Of a DNA stretch of 64,000 nucleotides, positions 32,384-41,371 are shown one piece after another. The stretch spans positions 62,001-126,000 of the forward strand of contig CACNLV010000001.1 in the NCBI GenBank assembly GCA_902621345.1, in the 5' to 3' direction. The position numbers and the translations under genes were made by a program. Position 1 is the stretch's first letter. Every line of letters begins with the position of its first letter. The notes beneath the pieces are model-generated. The model made no database searches. It worked only from the letters and a program-made list of their open reading frames with translations, and had not been told where the DNA came from. This DNA is from an uncultured Pelagibacteraceae bacterium. GTDB lineage: Bacteria > Pseudomonadota > Alphaproteobacteria > Pelagibacterales > Pelagibacteraceae.

Positions 32384-33436
32384 CTAAATTTTAGGTTCTT
32401 GTTGGGTCATGCAGTGAATAGCACCAAATCCCCATATCAATTTACTGCAATCAATTGTTTGAACTTTCTTTTTTCTAAAAAAGTTTTTGAATATTTTAAT
32501 AGCGATAATATCTTCTTTAACTTTAAATATTGGAAGTAGTATTTTTTTATTACAAATATAAAAATTCAAATAACTTGCAGGAACTCTTGTGTTCTTGATA
32601 TAGATAGGCGATGGCATCGGTACCTTTATGATTTTAAATTTTTTTCCTTTCTCATTTTTACTTTCTTTTAAAATTTTCAAATTTTCGCTTAAGTTTTTGT
32701 AATTTTTATCTTTCTTATTAGTCTCAATCGCGGTCATAATTGTATTCCTAGAGACAAATCTCGTTATGTCATCAACATGTCCGTGTGTATCATCACCTGC
32801 AATCCCTTTTTTAAGCCATATAAAGTTTTTTATATTTAAATATCTTCTAAATAGTTCCTCGTAATCTTTTTTGATAAAATCTTTATTTCTTTCCTGAGTT
32901 TTGCTAAGTAAACACTCCTCAGTTAATAGAATTGATCCTGAGCCATTTATATCAAATGCACCTCCTTCCATTATTATTTTTTTAGTTTTTCCATTTTTTT
33001 TAATTATTGGATCAATCTTTTCCAAATTAGAAATTTTACTGATATTTTCATTAATTTTATTGTCATTTTTGTAATTACTGTATTTTGACCATCCATTAAA
33101 ACCAAAATTTAAAATCATTTTTTTATTTTCTTTTCTATTTGTTATAAATATTGGCCCGGAGTCTCTTAACCATATTCTATCAGTTTTAATATTATGAAAT
33201 TTGATATTAGTGATTTTATTAGAATTTATTAGCTTTTTAATATTTGTTATTTTTTTGCTAACAATCAAATTAACTTTAAGACTTTTTGAAATAATAAATA
33301 TAATTTCTAAAATTACTTTAGGAACAAATTTATATAAACCTGGCCAATCATTTTTATTATATGGCCAAGCAATCCAAACTGATTTTTGAGGTTCCCATTC
33401 AGCAGGCATTCTGAATTTTTTAAGCTCCTCACTCAT
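32384..33436 (-). CDS. aguA: agmatine deiminase
   Basis: Guanidino-group-modifying enzyme that converts agmatine to N-carbamoylputrescine and ammonia. The N-terminal RMPAEWEPQKSVWIAWPYNKNDWPG, then IWLRDSGPIFI, MEGGAFDINGSGSILLTEECLL, GDDTHGHVDDITRFV and the catalytic Cys in GFGAIHCMTQQEP (about 342) are all present. The length of 350 aa is typical. It is the last gene of the polyamine operon and overlaps aguB by 8 bases. The product is the substrate of AguB. Confidence 0.95.
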   Translation of the reverse strand: MSEELKKFRMPAEWEPQKSVWIAWPYNKNDWPGLYKFVPKVILEIIFIISKSLKVNLIVSKKITNIKKLINSNKITNIKFHNIKTDRIWLRDSGPIFITNRKENKKMILNFGFNGWSKYSNYKNDNKINENISKISNLEKIDPIIKKNGKTKKIIMEGGAFDINGSGSILLTEECLLSKTQERNKDFIKKDYEELFRRYLNIKNFIWLKKGIAGDDTHGHVDDITRFVSRNTIMTAIETNKKDKNYKNLSENLKILKESKNEKGKKFKIIKVPMPSPIYIKNTRVPASYLNFYICNKKILLPIFKVKEDIIAIKIFKNFFRKKKVQTIDCSKLIWGFGAIHCMTQQEPKI

Positions 33437-34310
33437 CTACAGGATTTTTTAGTATGCCTTTATAAAAGTCGATTCTTCTATCTCTTAAAAAGGGCCAATG
33501 TTCTCTAGTGGTATCGATTTTTTTGTAATCTATTTCACGGATTAATATTTCCTCTTTTTTATTGCTTAGTTCTCCAATTATTTTTCCACTTGGATCAATT
33601 ATCATTGAGTTTCCCCAAAACTCTATTTTTTTATTTCCTTTTTTTTCAACACCAACTCTGTTTACTGCAACCACGTAAGTACCGTTTGCAATTGCGTGAG
33701 ATTTTTGCATTGTGATCCAAGAGTTTAATTGAGTTTTTCCAAATTCCCTTTTTTCTTTAGGATGCCAACCAATAGCAGTAGGATAAAAAATTATTTGTGC
33801 ACCTTTTAGTGCAGTCAATCTAGCAGCTTCAGGAAACCACTGATCCCAACATATCAAAGGTCCAATTTTACCAAACTTAGTTTTTACAGATTTAAAACCT
33901 AAATCGCCGGGAGTGAAATAAAATTTCTCATAATAACCAGGATCATCTGGAATATGCATTTTTCTATATTTAGATAAAATTTTACCTTTTTCACTAATAA
34001 CGATACTAGTATTATGATAGAAGCCGTGCGTTTTTTTTTCAAATAATGAAATCATTAATACTATTTGTAATTCTTTTGCTAATTCACAAAATATTTTTGT
34101 AGTTTCACCCGGTATTTTTTCTGCTAGCTTAAAATTAGAATGACTTTCTGTTTGACAAAAATAACTTGATAAAAATAGTTCTGGCATACAAATTATCTTA
34201 GCTTTTTTTGACGCTGCTTTCTTTATATTTTTAATAGCTGAAATTAAATTTTTTTTAAAATTATCTGAAATTTTACTCTGAATAATTCCAATTTTTACTT
34301 TTTTGATCAT
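33429..34310 (-). CDS. aguB: N-carbamoylputrescine amidase
   Basis: Nitrilase-superfamily amidohydrolase that releases putrescine, CO2 and ammonia from N-carbamoylputrescine. The Glu-Lys-Cys triad is visible: MPELFLSSYFC, YRKMHIPDDPGYYEKFYFTPGD and ICWDQWFPEAARL. The C-terminal EHWPFLRDRRIDFY is typical of AguB. The track begins at a TTG at 34313; the next codon is ATG (34310), which I prefer, giving 293 aa. It follows the DHS-like gene by three bases and overlaps aguA. Confidence 0.94.
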   Translation of the reverse strand: MIKKVKIGIIQSKISDNFKKNLISAIKNIKKAASKKAKIICMPELFLSSYFCQTESHSNFKLAEKIPGETTKIFCELAKELQIVLMISLFEKKTHGFYHNTSIVISEKGKILSKYRKMHIPDDPGYYEKFYFTPGDLGFKSVKTKFGKIGPLICWDQWFPEAARLTALKGAQIIFYPTAIGWHPKEKREFGKTQLNSWITMQKSHAIANGTYVVAVNRVGVEKKGNKKIEFWGNSMIIDPSGKIIGELSNKKEEILIREIDYKKIDTTREHWPFLRDRRIDFYKGILKNPVDE

Positions 34311-34313
34311 CAA

Positions 34314-35354
34314 TCAAAATATTTTGGAAAAGTTTTTTTTATCTCTATTTTTCCACTCACCTGTGTGATAAGCATTACTTGCAATCAACGGTAAAACAGA
34401 TGTTGCTTCAGCAAAAACCATTTGTTCTTTAGTTGTATCGACTTTGCCCCATGAACTTGCTTCTTTGAGTGTTGAGCTGCTACAAGCGCCATCTCTTGAG
34501 TCTGCAACTGTAATTTGCACAGCATATTTATGCATATCTACATTTTTACCTAAAAGTTCAGCACATATAACAGTATCCTGAATAAAATTTTTTGGAACTC
34601 CACCACCAATCATAAACAATCCAGAACCTTTAGATTTAATCTTTATTTCGGTTAATTCTCTAAATTCTTTAATAGAGTCTATTGTGATGTGATTATTAGG
34701 ATTTCTTTCTTGATGCATTACTAGACCGAAACCTGCACTGGAGTCTGTAAATGCTGGACAGAATATTGGAACATTATTATCATATGCTGTTTCTATTAAA
34801 GAACCCTTCTTCTTTGCATTTGATTTTAAATATTTTCCAATTTCTTTTATAAACTCTCTTGATGTATAAGCTTTGGGTTGTAACTTGTCAGCTATTTCAC
34901 CTATTATCTTATCGCACATTTGAAGCTCTTCTTCATCAATGTAAGTATCGTAAATCCTATCTATGTAGTTATTTCTTAATTCATTATCATTCTGATGCTG
35001 AGAACCCTGATAATGTTTAAATCCAAGAGCCTCGAAAAAATCCATATCAATTATTGATGCACCAGTTGCTACAATTGCATCGACCATATTATACTTCACC
35101 ATATCTCGGTAAATATGCATACATCCAGCTGCAGAAGTAGACCCAGCTAAGGTTAGAAATATTGTGCAATCCTTATCTTTTAACATCTCATTATATATCT
35201 CAGATGCATTTGCTGTTTCTCTTGAAACAAAAGACATTTTTTTCATGGAAGAAATAATTTTTCTAGAGTCAAATGAAGTAATATCTATATGTTCAACTGG
35301 GCTTTTAAGAAAATCTTTTTTGCTATTATGGCCGAGATTTTTTTTTTCAGACAT
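34314..35354 (-). CDS. deoxyhypusine synthase-like protein (probable homospermidine synthase type)
   Basis: Member of the deoxyhypusine synthase family. In eukaryotes and archaea this enzyme transfers a 4-aminobutyl group from spermidine to eIF5A; bacteria lack eIF5A, and some bacterial homologues have been reported as homospermidine synthases. Visible: LTLAGSTSAAGCMHIYRDMVKYNMVDAIVATGASIIDMDFFEALG, the NAD-binding IGGGVPKNFIQDT, and the catalytic Lys in EASSWGKVDT (about 304). The length of 346 aa is normal. It sits between a decarboxylase and aguB, so a polyamine substrate is nearly certain while the acceptor is inferred. Confidence 0.85.
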   Translation of the reverse strand: MSEKKNLGHNSKKDFLKSPVEHIDITSFDSRKIISSMKKMSFVSRETANASEIYNEMLKDKDCTIFLTLAGSTSAAGCMHIYRDMVKYNMVDAIVATGASIIDMDFFEALGFKHYQGSQHQNDNELRNNYIDRIYDTYIDEEELQMCDKIIGEIADKLQPKAYTSREFIKEIGKYLKSNAKKKGSLIETAYDNNVPIFCPAFTDSSAGFGLVMHQERNPNNHITIDSIKEFRELTEIKIKSKGSGLFMIGGGVPKNFIQDTVICAELLGKNVDMHKYAVQITVADSRDGACSSSTLKEASSWGKVDTTKEQMVFAEATSVLPLIASNAYHTGEWKNRDKKNFSKIF

Positions 35355-36538
35355 TAAGCAACTAATGTGGCTTTATTAGCGTCTTTCCCATATAGACTCA
35401 TTATTGGATTGTCTTCAACTTCATAAATTTCATCTGAGAAGAAACCGTTGAATTCCGTCCTAAATGTAAGACCATATGCACCCAGCTGACCAAGCTCAAT
35501 ATAATCATTTTCTTTAATATTATTGGGTAAAACAAAAGGACCTTTCATATAATCCATACTATCACAAGTTGGACCATAAAAATCAAAAGCTGTTAACTTT
35601 TTAGAAATTATTTTATTAGAACTTTCTTTAATTAATTTCGACGGGAAAACTATATTTGGTGTTCCAGCATCAAAAAGAGTACCATAAGTACCATCATTAA
35701 TATAAAGTTTTTGTTTTTTTCTTAAGTTTACTCTAACAATTGTTGATCCACTTTCAGCAACTAATGCTCTTCCTGGTTCACATATGATTTCAGGTAAATT
35801 ATTTAATTTTAAGTTATCTAAACTCATCTTTATTTCTTGAAAATAATTATCTAACGATTGAGGAACTAAATCTGGGTATATAGTTGGAAATCCTCCGCCA
35901 ACATTTATGTAATCTGGTACAATTTTTGTTTTGTTAATTATATTACCTATCTCAGCTATTCCTTTTGTGTAAGAAATTGGATGCATACATTGTGATCCAA
36001 CATGGAAGCTTAAACCAATCTTATATGCGTATTGTTTTGCAAGTCTTAATAATCCACTGGCCTCATTATTTATGGCTCCAAATTTTTTTGATAAGTCTAT
36101 TTCTGCATGTTCATTTGATACTGCAACCCTTACAAAAATTTCAAGATCTTTAGCATTTTTAGTGCTCTCAATTATTTTTATTAATTCTTCTTTAGTATCT
36201 AGTGCGAATGTTTTTACACCATACTTAAAGTAAGCTTTTTGTACATCCTCACGACTTTTCACTGTGTGCATAAAAGAACATTTCGCACTCTGGCTAAATT
36301 TTCTAACAGACTTAATTTCTGATATTGATGCAACATCAAATTCACTGATACCACTTTTTACGAGAGTTTTAATCACTTCTGGATGAGGATTTGTTTTAAC
36401 GGCATATAAAATTCTACCAGGAAATTTTTTTTGAAAAAACTTTGATGCAGAAAGAATTGATTTCTTTCTAATACAATAGACCGGTTTATCTGGTTTCAGC
36501 TGATTTACTAAATTTTCAACTGATGTAAATTTTTGCAT
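35354..36538 (-). CDS. group IV PLP-dependent decarboxylase (ornithine or lysine/ornithine type)
   Basis: Alanine-racemase-fold decarboxylase. PLP Lys in ILYAVKTNPHPE (about 48), SFHVGSQCMHP, CEPGRALVAESG, and the substrate-side Cys of the partner subunit in YGPTCDSMDYM (about 325) are all present. The segment INDGTYGTLFDAGTPN resembles, from memory, rhizobial ornithine/lysine decarboxylases. At 394 aa it is far shorter than SpeA arginine decarboxylases. A good AGGGAG ribosome binding site lies 7 bases before the ATG. It is the first gene of the operon with the DHS-like gene, aguB and aguA. Ornithine is the likeliest substrate; arginine or lysine cannot be excluded. Confidence 0.85.
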   Translation of the reverse strand: MQKFTSVENLVNQLKPDKPVYCIRKKSILSASKFFQKKFPGRILYAVKTNPHPEVIKTLVKSGISEFDVASISEIKSVRKFSQSAKCSFMHTVKSREDVQKAYFKYGVKTFALDTKEELIKIIESTKNAKDLEIFVRVAVSNEHAEIDLSKKFGAINNEASGLLRLAKQYAYKIGLSFHVGSQCMHPISYTKGIAEIGNIINKTKIVPDYINVGGGFPTIYPDLVPQSLDNYFQEIKMSLDNLKLNNLPEIICEPGRALVAESGSTIVRVNLRKKQKLYINDGTYGTLFDAGTPNIVFPSKLIKESSNKIISKKLTAFDFYGPTCDSMDYMKGPFVLPNNIKENDYIELGQLGAYGLTFRTEFNGFFSDEIYEVEDNPIMSLYGKDANKATLVA

Positions 36539-36611
36539 TAAAATGCTCCCTAAAAAAAATTTAACAAAAAAAAAGCTTTTTATTTAAAAAACTTTAATAA
36601 AACGAGCAATT

Positions 36612-36657
36612 AATTCAATAGTAAAGCAATGTAAAGAAAATAATACCCTATTGAATT
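36612..36657. repeat. 10-bp perfect inverted repeat upstream of regA
   Basis: AATTCAATAG (36612-36621) and CTATTGAATT (36648-36657) are perfectly complementary, with 26 bases between the arms. They lie in the 119-base gap between the polyamine operon and regA, with the right arm ending exactly at the GTG candidate start. It could be a transcription factor dyad or an RNA hairpin; I cannot tell which. Confidence 0.6.
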
Positions 36658-36684
36658 GTGGAAAAAAAACACCATATATGGCTT

Positions 36685-37248
36685 ATGAGAGTAGACGCCA
36701 CATTGCAAAATTTGAGTGATTTTGAGAACAAATCACTATTAATTGTCGATGATGACAATCCTTTTAGAGAGAGATTGGCTAGGGCAATGGAAAAAAAAGG
36801 TTTTGAGGTATTTCAAGCTGAGAGTGTGCAAAAAGGAATAGAATCAGTAAAATCTAAAAAACCTGGTTTTGCTGTAGTTGATCTAAGGTTGAATGATGGT
36901 AATGGATTAGAAGTAGTGAAAGAAATACAATCAAATAACTCATCAAGCAGAATAATAATGTTGACTGGTTATGGAAATATTCCTACTGCTGTGGCAGCAA
37001 TTAAAGAAGGTGCCATCGACTATTTGGCTAAGCCTGCAGATGCCGATGATGTCGAAAAGGCTCTTTTAGCTGATCCAAACAAAAAGGCAGTTCCACCAGA
37101 AAACCCGATGTCAGCTGACAGAGTAAAATGGGAACACATACATAGGGTCTTTGAATTATGCAACAGAAATGTCTCTGAAACAGCAAGAAGACTTAAAATG
37201 CATAGAAGAACTTTACAACGAATTTTATCTAAAAGATCTCCTAAGTAA
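36685..37248 (+). CDS. regA: response regulator of the RegA/PrrA/ActR family
   Basis: Global redox-responsive two-component regulator. The receiver domain LLIVDDDNPFRERLARAMEKKGFEVFQAES has its phospho-acceptor Asp in FAVVDLRLNDG (about 66), then MLTGYGNIPTAVAAIKEGAIDYLAKPAD. A proline-containing linker leads to a Fis-type helix-turn-helix NVSETARRLKMHRRTLQRILSKRSP. The track starts at a GTG (36658); the ATG at 36685 gives 187 aa, closer to the family, but neither start has a Shine-Dalgarno. The partner kinase regB is not in the window. Divergent from the polyamine operon and convergent with bioY (8-base overlap). Confidence 0.92.
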   Translation: MRVDATLQNLSDFENKSLLIVDDDNPFRERLARAMEKKGFEVFQAESVQKGIESVKSKKPGFAVVDLRLNDGNGLEVVKEIQSNNSSSRIIMLTGYGNIPTAVAAIKEGAIDYLAKPADADDVEKALLADPNKKAVPPENPMSADRVKWEHIHRVFELCNRNVSETARRLKMHRRTLQRILSKRSPK

Positions 37249-37792
37249 ATTTCCTAAATTTTAGTAATTGTTTTGATAGCACCGTGAGAATCAAGATTTT
37301 GTAGATTTCTATTAATAAAAATGGTTTTGCTCCAACTGAGAAAACACCATTAAAAGTCTTGTCGAACCCCATATAATTCCACAGACCTCCTAATCCAAGA
37401 ATATAAATTAAACTTACCGAAAATAATAAATATAAAAACACAATTATTGGGTCTTTATTTTCATTTATATGACCTGCAAAAAATGCAGTAAAAATAAAAC
37501 CAACTAAGTAACCTCCGGTTGGACCTAAAAGATATCCAATGCCACCACCTTTAGCAAACACTGGTAGTCCAAAAGATCCCTCAATCAAATATAAAATAAC
37601 AGTTAGTGTTGCTAATTTATATCCCAATATAATCCCAAGAAACATAACTATAAAAGTTTGCATAGTTGCGGGCACTAAAGTAAATGGAGTTTGTATCTTA
37701 GATGATATAGCCAGTAAAGCTGTCCCAATTATCACCAAAATAGCTGATTTGATTATTTTCGAATTGTTGATAATGTTTTTAGTAAGTTCCAT
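37241..37792 (-). CDS. bioY: biotin transporter BioY
   Basis: Substrate-binding membrane subunit of biotin ECF transport, able to work alone in some alphaproteobacteria. Six hydrophobic segments; the conserved QTPFTLVPATMQTFIVMFLGIILGYKLATLTVILYLIEGSFGLPVFAKGGGIGYLLGPTGGYLVGFI matches BioY. At 183 aa it has normal length. No bioM/bioN or biotin synthesis genes are nearby. Divergent from polA. Confidence 0.92.
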   Translation of the reverse strand: MELTKNIINNSKIIKSAILVIIGTALLAISSKIQTPFTLVPATMQTFIVMFLGIILGYKLATLTVILYLIEGSFGLPVFAKGGGIGYLLGPTGGYLVGFIFTAFFAGHINENKDPIIVFLYLLFSVSLIYILGLGGLWNYMGFDKTFNGVFSVGAKPFLLIEIYKILILTVLSKQLLKFRKFT

Positions 37793-37838
37793 AAAATAAT
37801 AATACTCTTATTTTTTTAATAATCTATATTAATTTATA

Positions 37839-40613
37839 ATGAGTAAGATTCAAAAAACAGATCACTTTTACTTGATTGATGGATCCGGCTATATATTTAG
37901 AGCTTACTATGCACTTCCGCCCTTAACAAGAAAAAGTGATGGTTTGCCAACTGGAGCCGTAAGTGGCTTTTGTAGTATGCTCTTTAAACTTCTTGAAGAT
38001 TCTAAGTCAAAAGAAAATTTACAAAAACCATCTCACTTTGCAGTTATTTTTGACTCAGCCAGAAAGACATTTCGGAATGAAATTTATAAAGATTATAAAG
38101 CTAATAGGGCAGAAGCACCTGACGATTTAGCACCTCAATTCGATTATATTAGAAAGTCTGTATTAGCATTTAATTTACCATCAGTTGAGCTAACTAACTA
38201 TGAAGCAGATGATTTGATAGCAACCTATACAGATATGATTTTAAAAGTTGGGGCTAAGGTGACAATAGTTTCTTCAGACAAAGATTTAATGCAATTATAT
38301 AAAAAAGGAGTTCGAATTTATGATCCAATGAAGAATAAATTTATTAACGATGAAGATATTCAAAAAAAATTTGGTGTTACAGCTAATAAGGTGATAGATG
38401 TACAGGCATTAGCTGGAGACAGTAGTGATAATGTACCCGGTGTCCCTGGAATTGGTATAAAAACTGCAGCTGAGTTGATAAATAAATATGGAGACTTGGA
38501 AACCCTTCTAAAATCTGCAAGTGAGATTAAACAAAACAAAAGAAGAGAAACTTTACTCGAAAATCAAGACAAAGCCATAATCAGCAAAAAATTAGTAACA
38601 TTAAAAAATGATGCTCCAATTGAAAAAAATCCAGAGGAATTTCAATTAAAACAAATAAATAAAGAAAAGCTCTATAAATTTTTACGGGAAATGGAATTCA
38701 ATAGATTACTTAGCTCAGCTATTTCAACTTATGGTGAGCCAAATTTTGAGGATAAAAAAAAAGATACCAAAATTATTGAAACTCAAGAAAAAATTTCAAA
38801 TAAGAATTATTTTTTAATTAATGATATAAAAGAAATAGACGATTGGATTAAAGAAGCCGAGGAGGTTGGAGAGCTTGCTGTTGACACTGAAACAAGTTCG
38901 TTAGATCCTCATCAAGCAGACTTAATAGGAGTCTCATTAAGTTCAAAAATTGGTAAAGCTTGTTATATACCTATTAACCATAATACTAAAAAAAATATTA
39001 ATAAAGACCTTGTTCTAAAAAAATTAAAACCTTTACTTGAAGATCCTAGTATTAAAAAAATTGGTCAAAATATAAAGTTTGATTTTATAGTGCTACTTAA
39101 GCAAGGTATAAGACTTACCTCAATGGAGGATACAATGCTTATGTCATACGTTCTCGATGCGGGAAAAAATAGGCACAATATGGATACACTATCTGAAATC
39201 CACTTAGGTCACAAAACAATAGCTTTTAAAGATTTAGTGGGAACTGGAAAAAAAGAAATAAATTTTAGTGAAGTTGATCTTGAAAAAGCAAAAAATTACG
39301 CTGCTGAAGATGCTGATGTTACTTATAGACTTTATAAAAAATTTTATAAAAGTCTTAAAGATGAAAAAATGATTAATGTTTACGAACTTTTTGAAAAACC
39401 AATGATAACAATTCTTGCAAATATGGAGATTGAAGGAATTAAAATAGATAATAAGTTCCTTAAAATTTTATCCTCAAACTTTGAAAAAAAAATTTTAAAG
39501 ATTCAAAAAGAAGTTTTTAAAATATCAAAAAAGGAATTTAATATTGCATCGCCAAAACAACTTGGTGAAGTTTTGTATAATGAGCTCAAAATTGCTGATC
39601 TAAAAAAAACTAAAAAAGGTAGTTTCGCTACTAGTGCGGCGGTATTGGAGGATTTGGCCTTCAAAGGTCATAAATTTCCACAATTAGTTTTAGATTGGAG
39701 ACAAATATCAAAATTAAAAAATACTTATTCAGATACTTTACCAGAGCACATTAATCCTAAAACAAAAAGAGTTCACACCTCCTTTTTACTCGCTGCAACT
39801 ACCACAGGAAGATTAGCTTCTAGTGAACCTAACTTACAAAATATTCCAATAAAGTCTGAGGATGGAAAAGATATCAGAAAAGCTTTTATTGCAGAGAAAG
39901 AACATTCTTTGATCTCTGCAGATTATAATCAAATTGAAATGAGAATTTTAGCAGATATTGCTGACGTAAAAGAACTTAAAAAGGCTTTTAAAAATAATGA
40001 GGATATACACTCTTTAACAGCAAGTCAGATTTTTAATATTGATATCAGAAAAGTAAATGATGATCAGAGAAGAAAAGCAAAAGCAATTAATTTTGGTATA
40101 ATTTATGGAATTTCACAATACGGATTAGCAAAACAAATTAACGTTTCTAACCATGAGGCAGAAGAATTTTTAAATTCATACTTCGCAAAATTTCCTGAAA
40201 TTAAAGTTTATATGGAGGATACTATTAAATTTTGTAGAAAAAGCGGTTTCGTAAATAATATTTTTGGAAGGAAATCACATTTCGTTAGCATTAATGATAA
40301 AAATTATAATGTAAGAAATTTTCAAGAAAGAGCAGCTATAAATGCTCCAATACAGGGATCCGCGTCTGAAATTATGAGATTAGCAATGATAAGATTGCAA
40401 AAAAAACTATTAGAGGAAAAAAATAAAAAAACAAAAATACTTTTACAAATTCATGATGAGTTAATTTTTGAAACTCCAAATACAGATGTAAAAAGAATAA
40501 GCAAAATAATTATTGAAGAAATGACTGGTGTTGTTGATAGCGATCACCATTCATTTTCGATACCTTTAACAGTAGATTTAAATACTGGCGATAATTGGGG
40601 TTCACTTCATTAA
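37839..40613 (+). CDS. polA: DNA polymerase I
   Basis: Repair and Okazaki-fragment-processing polymerase with all three domains. The 5'-3' exonuclease starts at FYLIDGSGYIFRAYYALPPLTR. The 3'-5' proofreading domain keeps its acidic residues (LAVDTETSSLDPHQADL and NYAAEDADVTYRLY). Polymerase motif A is ISADYNQIEMRILADIA, motif B RRKAKAINFGIIYGIS and motif C LLQIHDELIFE. At 924 aa it matches full-length Pol I, so nothing has been trimmed by streamlining. Confidence 0.98.
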   Translation: MSKIQKTDHFYLIDGSGYIFRAYYALPPLTRKSDGLPTGAVSGFCSMLFKLLEDSKSKENLQKPSHFAVIFDSARKTFRNEIYKDYKANRAEAPDDLAPQFDYIRKSVLAFNLPSVELTNYEADDLIATYTDMILKVGAKVTIVSSDKDLMQLYKKGVRIYDPMKNKFINDEDIQKKFGVTANKVIDVQALAGDSSDNVPGVPGIGIKTAAELINKYGDLETLLKSASEIKQNKRRETLLENQDKAIISKKLVTLKNDAPIEKNPEEFQLKQINKEKLYKFLREMEFNRLLSSAISTYGEPNFEDKKKDTKIIETQEKISNKNYFLINDIKEIDDWIKEAEEVGELAVDTETSSLDPHQADLIGVSLSSKIGKACYIPINHNTKKNINKDLVLKKLKPLLEDPSIKKIGQNIKFDFIVLLKQGIRLTSMEDTMLMSYVLDAGKNRHNMDTLSEIHLGHKTIAFKDLVGTGKKEINFSEVDLEKAKNYAAEDADVTYRLYKKFYKSLKDEKMINVYELFEKPMITILANMEIEGIKIDNKFLKILSSNFEKKILKIQKEVFKISKKEFNIASPKQLGEVLYNELKIADLKKTKKGSFATSAAVLEDLAFKGHKFPQLVLDWRQISKLKNTYSDTLPEHINPKTKRVHTSFLLAATTTGRLASSEPNLQNIPIKSEDGKDIRKAFIAEKEHSLISADYNQIEMRILADIADVKELKKAFKNNEDIHSLTASQIFNIDIRKVNDDQRRKAKAINFGIIYGISQYGLAKQINVSNHEAEEFLNSYFAKFPEIKVYMEDTIKFCRKSGFVNNIFGRKSHFVSINDKNYNVRNFQERAAINAPIQGSASEIMRLAMIRLQKKLLEEKNKKTKILLQIHDELIFETPNTDVKRISKIIIEEMTGVVDSDHHSFSIPLTVDLNTGDNWGSLH

Positions 40614-40615
40614 TT

Positions 40616-40635
40616 TAATTTGATTGCCCAAATTA
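40616..40635 (+). terminator. weak AU-rich hairpin after polA
   Basis: TAATTTG (40616-40622) and CAAATTA (40629-40635) form a 7-bp stem with a 6-base loop three bases after the polA stop. No T-run follows immediately, so it is at best a weak transcription end or RNA-stabilising hairpin before chvI. Confidence 0.25.
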
Positions 40636-40663
40636 GAACAATTTAGTATTTTTATATTGTAGT

Positions 40664-41371
40664 ATGCATAAACAAACAATTGCTTTGATTGATGATGATA
40701 GAAACATCCTTACAAGCCTCAGTATAGCCCTAGAAAAAGAAGGTTTTAAGGTTCAAACATATATAGATGGTGAGAGCGCGTTAATTGGTTTAACAAGAAC
40801 TCCTCCAGATTTAGCGATTATCGATATAAAAATGCCAAAAATGGATGGAGAAGAGTTATTAAAAAAATTAAGAAAAAAAACTTCATTGCCAGTGATATTT
40901 TTAACTTCCAAAGATGACGAGATAGATGAATTGCTTGGGCTGAAATTAGGGGCAGATGATTTTGTCAAAAAATCTGGAGGTTTCTCAATAAAAGTATTAA
41001 TTGAGAGAATTAGAGTTCAACTGCGAAAAAAAGATACAAAAGATGCTATTGAGGAAAATAAGAGTATTATCTCTCATGGAAAATTAAAACTAGATCCCTC
41101 ACAATTGGAATGTGAATGGAATGGCAAACAATTACCTGATAAATTAACTACTACAGAATTTTTACTTGTTAAAGAATTGGCAAAAAGGCCTGGTATTATA
41201 AAAGAAAGAGCACAATTGATGGACATAGCTTACAGAGAGGATACAGATATTGAAGACCGTACTATTGATAGTCATGTGAAGAGAATAAGAAAAAAATTTA
41301 AAAAAGTTGATCCAGATTTTTCTGCTATTGAAACTAGATATGGAAGTGGGTACAGATGGAATGTTAGCTAA
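40664..41371 (+). CDS. chvI: OmpR-family response regulator, ChvI-like
   Basis: Two-component response regulator. The receiver has ALIDDDRNILTSLSIALEKEGF, the phospho-acceptor Asp in LAIIDIKMPKMDGEE (about 54) and LPVIFLTSKDDEIDELLGLKLGADDFVKK. The C-terminal winged helix includes LTTTEFLLVKELAKRPGIIKERAQLMD and DRTIDSHVKRIRKKFK, ending RYGSGYRW. At 235 aa it has OmpR-family size. Its stop overlaps the kinase start by one base. The ChvI name rests on the alphaproteobacterial order chvI-chvG ... ahcY; in SAR11 papers it may be called OmpR. Confidence 0.88.
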   Translation: MHKQTIALIDDDRNILTSLSIALEKEGFKVQTYIDGESALIGLTRTPPDLAIIDIKMPKMDGEELLKKLRKKTSLPVIFLTSKDDEIDELLGLKLGADDFVKKSGGFSIKVLIERIRVQLRKKDTKDAIEENKSIISHGKLKLDPSQLECEWNGKQLPDKLTTTEFLLVKELAKRPGIIKERAQLMDIAYREDTDIEDRTIDSHVKRIRKKFKKVDPDFSAIETRYGSGYRWNVS

